Below are positions 1-5,477 of a stretch of DNA of 12,967 bases, one piece after another; position 1 is the stretch's first letter; every line of letters begins with the position of its first letter. The notes under the pieces were generated by a model. It worked only from the letters and a program-made list of their open reading frames with translations. It had not been told where the DNA came from and did not search any database. Source of the stretch: JABFXC01 sp045804265. Lineage in GTDB: Bacteria; Gemmatimonadota; Gemmatimonadetes; Gemmatimonadales; Gemmatimonadaceae. The translations under genes were made by a program, and so were the position numbers. The stretch is from the NCBI GenBank assembly GCA_045804265.1, contig JBJMNK010000066.1, forward strand, positions 1 through 12,967, in the 5' to 3' direction.

Positions 1-520
1 CGGCGCGGTCAGCGGTGATGTCGACGTCAGCGATGCCACCGGTCGCATCGAACTTGAGAGCGTCTCGGGCGACATCAAGGCCGAGCACCTCGCCGGCGAG
101 TCACGGATCAACGCCGTCAGCGGCGACGTCACGATCAGCACGATCACCGGTACGCTCGAGTTGGAGACCGTCAGCGGAGAGATGAGCATCGAACGGGCGA
201 ATCTCACCTCGCTGCGCACCGAATCCGTCAGCGGCGAGCTCACGTACGACGGTACGCTCTCCGGGTCGGGACGCTATGAGTTCCATTCCCAGTCCGGCGA
301 CATCCGGCTTCGCATCCCCGCCTCGTCGGGCGGCAGCGTCCGGGTGGAGACCTTCAGCGGATCGGTGGAGAGCGATTTCCCGATGACCATGCAGCCCGGC
401 GACCGCAGCATGGGCGAGCATCCGAAGCGGCTCGAGTTCACCTTCGGCAAGGGCGAGACCCGCATCACCGCCGAGACGTTCAGCGGCGACATCACGATCG
501 AGAAGACCGGCACGCCCTGA
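1..520 (+). CDS. DUF4097-type beta-repeat protein, C-terminal part (5' end outside window)
   Basis: An open frame runs from base 2 to the TGA at 518-520 with no upstream stop, so the start lies before the window. The translation has a short repeat built around V-S-G-D/E (AVSGDV, SVSGDI, AVSGDV, TVSGEM, SVSGEL, then SQSGDI, TFSGSV, TFSGDI) every 16-25 residues. This is the usual look of DUF4097-family proteins, predicted to fold as a right-handed beta-solenoid. The function of the family is not established; members are usually exported or membrane-associated. The segment ESDFPMTM near the end is almost identical to ETDFPMTM in the next gene, so the two are paralogues. The next gene starts 42 bases downstream on the same strand and the pair shares one terminator, so they are probably co-transcribed. 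A shorter in-frame ATG at 161 is unlikely to be the real start because the repeats continue upstream of it. Confidence 0.85.
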   Translation, partial: GAVSGDVDVSDATGRIELESVSGDIKAEHLAGESRINAVSGDVTISTITGTLELETVSGEMSIERANLTSLRTESVSGELTYDGTLSGSGRYEFHSQSGDIRLRIPASSGGSVRVETFSGSVESDFPMTMQPGDRSMGEHPKRLEFTFGKGETRITAETFSGDITIEKTGTP

Positions 521-534
521 GCGGCCACTGCAGC

Positions 535-542
535 GCCTAACG
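535..542 (-). repeat. CGTTAGGC octamer, copy 1
   Basis: The + strand reads GCCTAACG. It lies in the short gap between the two DUF4097 genes, just upstream of the ribosome binding site of the second. Confidence 0.9.
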
Positions 543-562
543 TTACCTCCGGAGACTTCCTC

Positions 563-1375
563 ATGACCCGCACTTCACTCGCCCTCGCACTTCCAGCCGC
601 GCTCGTCCTGTCGGCGTCGGCCGCGATCGCCCAGGCGACGTCGGCTACGAGCAACAGCGACCGCTTCGACTGGAGCGGCAACGTCCCCGCCGGGGCATGG
701 ATCATCGTCCGCAGCTCGAACGGCCCGATCTCGGTGAAGGCGGCCAGCGGTCGCACCGCCCAGATCACCGGCGTGAAGCACTCCGAGCGCGGGGGCGACC
801 CGAGCATCGTCCGCTTCACCAGCAAGCCGCTCGCCAATGGGGGCATCCTCGTCTGCGCGCTCTGGGGCGACAACTCCGATTGCGACGAAGACAGCTATCA
901 CTCGCACAACGACGGCAACGAGGGGCGCCGCAACAATGTCTCGGTGGACTTCACGGTCAGCCTCCCGAGCGGCGTCAACGTCCGCGCCGGCAGCGTCAAT
1001 GGTGACGTCGACGTCACGGGCGCGACGGCCGAGGTCGGGGCCAGCTCGGTGAACGGTGAAGTGCGTGCGGCTTCGAGCGGCGGCCCGGTCAGCGCGACCA
1101 CGGTCAACGGCGACGTCCGCGCCAGCATGCGCACGTTAGGCAGCGGCGACCTCCGCTACTCGACCGTCAACGGCTCGATCGAGCTCGAGCTCCCCGCCTC
1201 GCTCGACGCGGATGTCGAGCTGCGCACCGTCAACGGCAGCTTCGAGACCGACTTCCCGATGACGATGAGCGGCCGCGTCGGGCCGCGCCACCTCAGCGGC
1301 AAGATCGGCAATGGCGGCCGCGAGCTCCGGGCCACGACCGTCAACGGCTCGATCACGCTCCGCAAGGCGCGCTGA
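563..1375 (+). CDS. DUF4097-type secreted beta-repeat protein
   Basis: This 270-residue protein has an N-terminal signal peptide: basic MTRTS, a hydrophobic core at about residues 6-22, and AxA-type cleavage sites near A23-A25. The ATG is supported by GGAG at 551-554, eight bases upstream. Residues 120-270 carry repeats centred on S/T-V-N-G-D/E/S (SVNGDV, SVNGEV, TVNGDV, TVNGSI, TVNGSF, TVNGSI), the counterpart of the VSGD repeats in the preceding gene; a DUF4097 beta-solenoid is expected. An insertion at about residues 95-125 is rich in Asp, Asn, His and Cys (C98, C107, H113, H115) and could hold a disulfide or a metal ion; this is inferred from composition only. ETDFPMTM near residue 230 is shared with the upstream paralogue. 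A strong terminator follows 23 bases after the stop. The cellular role is unknown; periplasmic or surface location is inferred from the signal peptide. Confidence 0.88.
   Translation: MTRTSLALALPAALVLSASAAIAQATSATSNSDRFDWSGNVPAGAWIIVRSSNGPISVKAASGRTAQITGVKHSERGGDPSIVRFTSKPLANGGILVCALWGDNSDCDEDSYHSHNDGNEGRRNNVSVDFTVSLPSGVNVRAGSVNGDVDVTGATAEVGASSVNGEVRAASSGGPVSATTVNGDVRASMRTLGSGDLRYSTVNGSIELELPASLDADVELRTVNGSFETDFPMTMSGRVGPRHLSGKIGNGGRELRATTVNGSITLRKAR
1134..1141 (+). repeat. CGTTAGGC octamer, copy 2
   Basis: Inside the second DUF4097 gene in sense orientation; it supplies the in-frame codons TTA GGC (Leu-Gly). Confidence 0.9.
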
Positions 1376-1398
1376 CCGTACGTCCCCGCGCACACGTG

Positions 1399-1436
1399 AA
1401 AAGGCCCGGACCGCCGTTAGGCGGTCCGGGCCTTTT
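1399..1436. terminator. Bidirectional intrinsic terminator with octamer loop
   Basis: A perfect 17-bp inverted repeat (arms 1399-1415 and 1420-1436) has a four-base GTTA loop. The arms begin with AAAA and end with TTTT, so either strand gives a GC-rich stem followed by a U-run. It sits between the convergent DUF4097 gene (stop 1375) and phhB (stop 1452), and should terminate both. Confidence 0.92.
1415..1422 (+). repeat. CGTTAGGC octamer, copy 3 (terminator loop)
   Basis: This copy spans the loop and adjoining stem of the terminator; the hairpin tip is GCC-GTTA-GGC. Confidence 0.9.
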
Positions 1437-1451
1437 CGTTCACCGCGGTGC

Positions 1452-1745
1452 TCAGGGCAGCGCGTCCGACGCCAGCCCCTCCAGCTCCCCGGCCAGTGCC
1501 AGGTCCTTCTGCGTGATCCCACCCGCATCGTGCGTGCTGAGCGTGCAGGTGATCTTCGTGTAGCGGATGTCGATGTCCGGATGATGTTCCATCCGGTCGG
1601 CCACCGCCGCGGCGCGGTTCACGAAGTCGATCCCGGCGCGGAACGTCTTGAACTTGTAGCTCTTCACCAGCGTGTTGCCCCGCCGGACCCACCCCGGCAG
1701 CTTGCCGAGCGCACGCTGGATGTCCAGGTCTGGCAGCTGTGTCAT
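1452..1745 (-). CDS. phhB: Pterin-4a-carbinolamine dehydratase
   Basis: This 97-residue protein matches the full length of the family (about 95-110 residues). The enzyme dehydrates 4a-hydroxytetrahydropterin formed by aromatic amino acid hydroxylases, allowing cofactor recycling in the cytoplasm. The diagnostic motif EHHPDI is present (H54, H55, P56, D57), followed by YTKITCTLSTHDAGGIT with the third active-site His at H72. The start is the ATG at 1743-1745; the same frame stays open far upstream, but that part overlaps the OmpA gene and is low-complexity Arg/Ser/Thr. It begins 13 bases after the stop of the upstream OmpA-family gene and has no strong Shine-Dalgarno, so translation may depend on coupling to that gene. 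It is the last gene before the terminator. No aromatic amino acid hydroxylase lies in the window, so its partner must be elsewhere, or the protein has another role as in many bacteria lacking the hydroxylase. Confidence 0.93.
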   Translation of the reverse strand: MTQLPDLDIQRALGKLPGWVRRGNTLVKSYKFKTFRAGIDFVNRAAAVADRMEHHPDIDIRYTKITCTLSTHDAGGITQKDLALAGELEGLASDALP

Positions 1746-1758
1746 TCGAGTCGGCCGC

Positions 1759-2742
1759 TCATCGCCGCGGCGGCGACTTCGTCGTGTCCGTCGACGCCGG
1801 CGCGGTGCCGCCGTTCTGCAGGGCATCGGCAACCTTCCCCGCACCGAGCACCACGACTTCGACGCGGCGGTTCTGCTGCCGTCCCGCCGGCGTGTCGTTC
1901 GACGCCACCGGCTGCGTCTTGCCGAATCCCTTCGAGGTGATGCGGCTCGCCGCCACCCCGCCGGCGACCAGCTGCTGCAGCACCGTCGCCGCGCGACGCT
2001 CGGACAGCGACTGGTTGTACGTGTCGCTCCCCTGTGCGTCGGTGTGTCCCTCGACCGAGATGTTGTAGTTCGGGTACTGGTTGAGGATCGCCGCGATCTT
2101 CTGGACGTTGTTCGCCGCACCTGGCTTCAGCGTCGCCTGGTTCACGTCGAAGAGGATGTCGCTCAGGCTGATGACCAGTCCGCGCGACGTCTCCTTGATG
2201 TTCGTGATCTCGGCGACCAGCGACCGCAGCTGCGTGAGTGCGTCGTTGAGCTTCGCGTTCGCTTCTTCCGCGACGCGTCGCAGCGAGTCGGCGCGCTGCT
2301 CGGCGGCGGCATTCTGCAGGTGCAGCGCCGCGATCTCGGACTGCGAGAGCTGCTGCTGCTGCGCGAGCGCGTTGCGCTGCGACTCGGTCAGCGAGAGCAG
2401 GCGGTTCAGGCGCGCCGTCTTCAGGCTGTCGGTCGCGCGCATCGCCGCCCGCCGCGCTTCCTCTGCCTCGGCCGTCTGTGCCGCGCGGAGCGCGACATAG
2501 GCGGTGCCGTCCACGTACTTCTGCGACCGGTTCTGCGCGAGCGCCATCTGCGCCGAGTCGAGCGCCTGGCGCGTCTTGATCATTTCGGCTTCGACCGTCT
2601 CGTTGCCGCCGCGTGCCTGCAGCGCCGAGTAGATGCCCTCGGCCTGCGTCAGGTAGCCCGGCTTCTTCGCGCTGGCGCAGGCGCCTAACGCGAGCCCGGC
2701 GAGTGCCAGCGTTGCGCCGCGGAGCATGTGTGTGCGGTTCAT
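1759..2742 (-). CDS. OmpA-family lipoprotein with N-terminal helical region
   Basis: This 327-residue protein has a lipoprotein signal (LALGAC, lipidated Cys22). Residues 30-185 are Ala/Gln/Glu/Arg-rich and predicted helical or coiled-coil, similar in character to DUF4398 regions. Residues 188-300 form an OmpA-like peptidoglycan-binding domain: ILFDVNQATL, then EGHTDAQGSDTYNQSLSERRA, then NRRVEVVV. The diaminopimelate-contacting Asp (D235 in TDAQG) and Arg (R250 before Ala251) are in place. It should sit in the outer membrane and bind peptidoglycan non-covalently. The C-terminal tail after residue 300 is Thr/Ser/Pro-rich. The ATG is preceded by GGAGG six bases away and overlaps the stop of the upstream lipoprotein gene by four bases (ATGA), indicating translational coupling. 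Its specific role (structural anchor or part of a larger envelope complex) cannot be told. Confidence 0.92.
   Translation of the reverse strand: MNRTHMLRGATLALAGLALGACASAKKPGYLTQAEGIYSALQARGGNETVEAEMIKTRQALDSAQMALAQNRSQKYVDGTAYVALRAAQTAEAEEARRAAMRATDSLKTARLNRLLSLTESQRNALAQQQQLSQSEIAALHLQNAAAEQRADSLRRVAEEANAKLNDALTQLRSLVAEITNIKETSRGLVISLSDILFDVNQATLKPGAANNVQKIAAILNQYPNYNISVEGHTDAQGSDTYNQSLSERRAATVLQQLVAGGVAASRITSKGFGKTQPVASNDTPAGRQQNRRVEVVVLGAGKVADALQNGGTAPASTDTTKSPPRR
2683..2690 (-). repeat. CGTTAGGC octamer, copy 4
   Basis: In the lipobox-coding part of the OmpA-family gene, sense orientation; gives TTA GGC for the Leu19-Gly20 just before the lipidated cysteine. Confidence 0.9.
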
Positions 2743-3113
2743 CGCGAACCTCCGTTCGGCGGAAGCGCGCTCAGCGCCGACTGCGCCGCGCCCTGTTCGT
2801 GCTCGGCCTTCATCCGCATCGAGGTGATCCTCGCGAGCCGGGCGTCGGCCAGCGCTTCGCGTGCGTGCAGCGTTGCCTGGTCGGGGTGACGGGCGATCTG
2901 CTCCTTCTGCGCCTCGTCGAGATGCATCTTCGCGTTGGAGAGCGCTTCGCTCGCGAGCGAATCCGCGCCGGCGGTCTGCGCGTCACTGATTGCCTGCGTC
3001 GCCTGGGCGATGGTGTTCGTCGACTCCATCGGCAGCGACTTCGGGAAGCCACCTGCGCTCGCGCAGGCTCCAAGTGCGCCTGCGGCCATCACCATCGCGA
3101 GTGTTCCTCGCAT
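2739..3113 (-). CDS. DUF4398-like small lipoprotein
   Basis: This 124-residue protein starts with a lipoprotein signal (AGALGAC, lipidated Cys17). The remainder is an Ala-rich helical segment with A-xx-A-I-xx-A, A-xx-L-A-x-EAL-xx-A and AREALADARLARI spacing, the usual appearance of DUF4398 domains. These often precede or accompany OmpA domains, and here the protein is encoded immediately upstream of one with a four-base stop/start overlap. The two probably act together at the outer membrane. The ATG has GGGAGG (3120-3125) six bases upstream, a very good ribosome binding site. It is the first gene of the three-gene operon ending in phhB. No enzymatic function is suggested. The exact Pfam assignment is inferred from composition and context. 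Confidence 0.82.
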   Translation of the reverse strand: MRGTLAMVMAAGALGACASAGGFPKSLPMESTNTIAQATQAISDAQTAGADSLASEALSNAKMHLDEAQKEQIARHPDQATLHAREALADARLARITSMRMKAEHEQGAAQSALSALPPNGGSR

Positions 3114-3190
3114 GAAAATCCTCCCGGTCGGGGGTGGGGGACACGCGCTGCGCGATCGGCGTCAGGGTGCTGCGCGTGACCGGATTTCGG

Positions 3191-3198
3191 TGTATATT
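3191..3198 (+). promoter_or_regulatory. Possible -10 element for the radical SAM gene
   Basis: TGTATATT is the most AT-rich stretch in an otherwise GC-rich divergent intergenic region (3114-3232). TATATT matches five of six bases of a sigma-70-type -10 box and lies 35 bases before the ATG at 3233. No convincing -35 box is seen at 16-18 bases, so this is tentative. The divergent lipoprotein operon must have its promoter in the same interval. Confidence 0.3.
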
Positions 3199-3232
3199 CG
3201 GTATCCTGCCAGACTCTCTGCGTGCAACAACC

Positions 3233-4354
3233 ATGCTGCCCAACCGATCGCTCGTCCAGGCTGCGCTCTTCCCGGAAGATGACCCTGCGGTCGTTCGCGC
3301 GCTCCGCGTGATTGGCGAGCAGAAAGATATCCGTTATCACTCGGCCCCGGCGAAGAATGTTCTCAACGGCCCCGAAGTGACAGGGATGGGATACTGGTCG
3401 GTGAACCCGTACGTCGGTTGCGCGTTCGGCTGTGCGTATTGCTACGCGCGCTACGCCCACCGCTACGCGATGGAGCGTGCCGCGGCAAAGGACGTGATGG
3501 ACGAGGAGCTCGCGCGCGACTTCGCCGGGATGGCGCCGTGGCTCGCCTTCGAGCGCCACATCTTCGTGAAGGAAAACGCTCCGAAGCTGCTGCGCAAGAC
3601 GCTTCGCTACGGGAGCGACAAGCACCGCGCGCTGATCCAGGGGGACACGATCGTCATCGGCACCGCCACCGACCCGTACCAGCCCGCGGAGCGAAAGTTC
3701 AGGGTTACCCGCGGCATCCTCGAGACGCTGGCCGATCATCCCGACCTCTCGGTCGCGATCATCACGAAGAGCCCCCTCGTCACGCGCGACATCGACGTCC
3801 TTTCGCGGATCAACCGCCACTCGCGGCTTTCGATCCACATGACCATCACGACGATCGACCGTGAGCTCGCGCGGCGCATCGAGCCGCGGGCGCCCACTCC
3901 CGAGTCCCGCATCCGCGCTGTCGCTCGCGTCCGCGAAGCCGGCATCGACATCGGCGTGAACTGCATGCCGGTCATGCCCGGGATCACCGACAATCCGTCG
4001 CAGCTCGAGGAGCTCGTCAAGCGCGTGGCCGCGGCGGGCGCGACGCACGTGCATTCGTGCGCGCTCCGCCTCCAGTCCACCGCGCGCAAGCGCTACCTCC
4101 CCTGGATTGCCGAGGAGTTCCCGCACCTCGCCGAGCGCTATCGCAACACCTACGCGAACGACCACAACGCCGGCGAGAAGTACCGCGAGGGGCTGGCGAG
4201 GTTCTTCGACAAGCTCTGTCGCAAGTATGGTGTCCGCGGCTGGAGCTACGACCCATCCTCGGCGTCGGATGAGGAGGTCGAGTCGCCGGGCGAGGCGCTG
4301 GCCGAGAAAGTCGCCCCGCCCGAGTTCCCCGAGCAGTTCACGCTCGGGCTGTAG
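3233..4354 (+). CDS. Radical SAM protein, spore-photoproduct-lyase-like (Rv2578c-type) family
   Basis: From the ATG at 3233 the protein has 373 residues. It contains NPYVGCAFGCAYCYARYAHRY, whose Cys63, Cys67 and Cys70 form the CxxxCxxC motif that binds the SAM-cleaving 4Fe-4S cluster. Other family marks are GTATDPYQPAERKFRVTRG (substrate/SAM barrel region), IITKSPLVTRDIDVL, SIHMTITTIDRELARRIEP and VNCMPVMPGITD. This group is annotated as SPL-family radical SAM proteins; it resembles spore photoproduct lyase in sequence, but its substrate is not established and sporulation is not implied. The frame is open to a GTG at 3134, but that extension (99 bases) crosses the likely promoter and has no family-like sequence, so the ATG is preferred; no Shine-Dalgarno is visible before it. 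The gene stands alone, divergent from the lipoprotein operon. Confidence 0.9.
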   Translation: MLPNRSLVQAALFPEDDPAVVRALRVIGEQKDIRYHSAPAKNVLNGPEVTGMGYWSVNPYVGCAFGCAYCYARYAHRYAMERAAAKDVMDEELARDFAGMAPWLAFERHIFVKENAPKLLRKTLRYGSDKHRALIQGDTIVIGTATDPYQPAERKFRVTRGILETLADHPDLSVAIITKSPLVTRDIDVLSRINRHSRLSIHMTITTIDRELARRIEPRAPTPESRIRAVARVREAGIDIGVNCMPVMPGITDNPSQLEELVKRVAAAGATHVHSCALRLQSTARKRYLPWIAEEFPHLAERYRNTYANDHNAGEKYREGLARFFDKLCRKYGVRGWSYDPSSASDEEVESPGEALAEKVAPPEFPEQFTLGL

Positions 4355-4375
4355 GGGAGAGGCGGCACTGCACGC

Positions 4376-4383
4376 CGTTAGGC
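4376..4383 (+). repeat. CGTTAGGC octamer, copy 5 (small hairpin)
   Basis: Flanking bases make CGCC-GTTA-GGCG (4373-4384), a 4-bp stem with the same GTTA loop as the terminator at 1399-1436. It lies 22 bases after the radical SAM stop but has no T-run, so it is a weak terminator candidate at best. Confidence 0.85.
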
Positions 4384-4482
4384 GGCGACTGCCTGCGGCG
4401 ACAAGACATGGCGCGACGGCGACAACGGCGTGCGCGGCGCGGTTTTAATCACTTCAGTCATTGCGTCAAGTGCAACCGCAAT

Positions 4483-4552
4483 TCTACAGGAGGCACGGAG
4501 GGCACAGAGGGTTTTATCAAAACCACTCCGTGCCCTCCGTGCCTCCTGTAGA
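4483..4552. repeat. Long near-perfect intergenic hairpin of GGAGGCAC-type units
   Basis: Arms 4483-4505 and 4530-4552 are perfect 23-base reverse complements. Inside them the pairing continues with one mismatch and one bulge through GGTTTT/AAAACC to a three-base loop (ATC), so nearly the whole 70 bases can fold. Each arm is made of imperfect tandem units: GGAGGCAC, GGAGGGCAC, then AGAGG. There is no strong U-run at either edge. The composition and placement between convergent genes suggest a REP-like or MITE-like dispersed palindrome, possibly also stabilising or ending the two transcripts. No transposase or obvious target duplication is seen. Confidence 0.88.
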
Positions 4553-4666
4553 CAGCTTTTCGCCTGCTTTGCTTCTGTAGGGAGTTGTGTTGTTTGCGAG
4601 GTACCCTACACCAGTCCGTCAGGCGCGCCGCGGTGGGTTTTCGTCCGCCGCTGCTCCCTCACCCCC

Positions 4667-5305
4667 TCAGTACGCGCTCGCCGTCGTCTGCGCGTCCTGG
4701 CCCTTCGACTCGATCACGAACACCACCCGCCGGTTCTGCTCCGCGCCCGGCTCGTCGTGCGACGCGTTAGGCACCACCAGCCGCGACTTGCCGTAGCCGA
4801 CCGAGCGGATCTGATCGGCGCCGAGTCCCTTCGCCAGCAGCAGCGACCGCACGGCATCGGCACGGCGGCGCGACAGCTCGAGGTTGTAGGCCTGCGTCCC
4901 CGCCGGATCGGCGAAGCCTTCGACGGTGATCACCGATCCCGTGAAGTGCTTCTGCGCGACGTCGGCGAACCGGTCGATCGCCGGCTGGTCCTCGCTGCGC
5001 ACGTTCGCGTCGTCGAAGGCGAAGTTCACCGGGAAGGTGACCTTCACGCCATTCTCCATCGCCGTGATCTTGGCGCCGAACTCGGTGCGGAGGTTCTGCA
5101 GGTCCGTGCGAAGCGATGCGACATCGGTCTGCACCGCGCCAAGCTGCGCGGCGTACGCGCTGTCAGCCGACATCCGTTGCGCGCGCTCCGCGTCGAGCGC
5201 TGCCTGCTGCTGCGCGAGGCCGCGCTTCAACTGGCCGCGCGTCGCGCAACCCGTCATCGCGACGGCTCCGGCCAGGCAGAGCGTGAGGATTCGTGTCGTC
5301 CGCAT
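4667..5305 (-). CDS. OmpA-family outer-membrane lipoprotein
   Basis: This 212-residue protein begins with a lipoprotein signal (AMTGC, lipidated Cys20). Residues 24-80 are a Gln/Ala/Leu/Arg heptad-like segment, probably a coiled coil. Residues 88-200 form an OmpA-like domain: VNFAFDDANV, EGFADPAGTQAYNLELSRRRA and NRRVVFVIES. The peptidoglycan-contact Asp is D133 (FADPAG) and the conserved Arg is R148. The usual GHTD His-Thr is replaced by FA, a common variant. The start is fixed by AGGAG at 5313-5317, seven bases before the ATG; an in-frame extension to 5461 lacks signal-like sequence. It resembles Pal/YiaD-type anchors in size and layout, but pal itself cannot be asserted because no Tol genes are near. 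It lies 166 bases downstream of the glycosyltransferase gene on the same strand. Confidence 0.92.
   Translation of the reverse strand: MRTTRILTLCLAGAVAMTGCATRGQLKRGLAQQQAALDAERAQRMSADSAYAAQLGAVQTDVASLRTDLQNLRTEFGAKITAMENGVKVTFPVNFAFDDANVRSEDQPAIDRFADVAQKHFTGSVITVEGFADPAGTQAYNLELSRRRADAVRSLLLAKGLGADQIRSVGYGKSRLVVPNASHDEPGAEQNRRVVFVIESKGQDAQTTASAY
4765..4772 (+). repeat. CGTTAGGC octamer, copy 6
   Basis: Inside the OmpA-family gene in antisense orientation; the gene reads it as CCT AAC (Pro-Asn), so a different frame and strand from copies 2 and 4. Confidence 0.9.
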
Positions 5306-5469
5306 TCGAAATCTCCTGTTGGTGTCGAGTTGTCGTGACGCGCTCGCAGATGAGCAACTTGCGAACCTTCGCCCGGCGACAGCCTCGACCGCCAGCAGGT
5401 GAACGATGACGTTTGGATTACGCTGTGACGCAACGCACACGGCTGATGGACACCGTGTCACATCGGAGC

Positions 5470-5477
5470 GCCTAACG
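5470..5477 (-). repeat. CGTTAGGC octamer, copy 7 (contains a stop codon)
   Basis: Overlaps the end of the glycosyltransferase gene; the TAG stop at 5472-5474 is part of the octamer, read as CGT TAG GC. Confidence 0.9.

Larger units (their letters stand above)
4355..4666. other. Gene-free region between convergent genes
   Basis: No coding frame with plausible composition is seen here. The interval separates the convergent radical SAM and OmpA-family genes. It contains one octamer copy forming a tiny hairpin (4373-4384), a locally AT-richer stretch around 4441-4485, and a long near-perfect hairpin (4483-4552). Nothing recognisable is seen in 4553-4666. Confidence 0.7.

Noticed and set aside
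274..873. Long open frames antisense to the DUF4097 genes and similar overlapping frames elsewhere (for example 3089-4165 on -, 1672-2688 on +, 7638-8486 on +)
   Set aside because: They mirror confidently identified genes, are Arg/Ala/Pro-rich with no domains, and are expected by-products of GC-rich coding sequence.
3134..3232. GTG-initiated N-terminal extension of the radical SAM gene
   Set aside because: The extension covers the AT-rich promoter-like stretch and has no family-like sequence.
4483..4552. Long hairpin as a simple intrinsic terminator or a CRISPR-like array
   Set aside because: No U-run follows either arm, and there are no regularly spaced identical repeats with variable spacers.
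5424..5462. TGTGAC ... GTGTCACA inverted repeat resembling a CRP-type operator upstream of the OmpA-family gene
   Set aside because: The half-sites are about 25 bases apart, far more than the six-base spacing of a CRP site, and no second example exists in the window.
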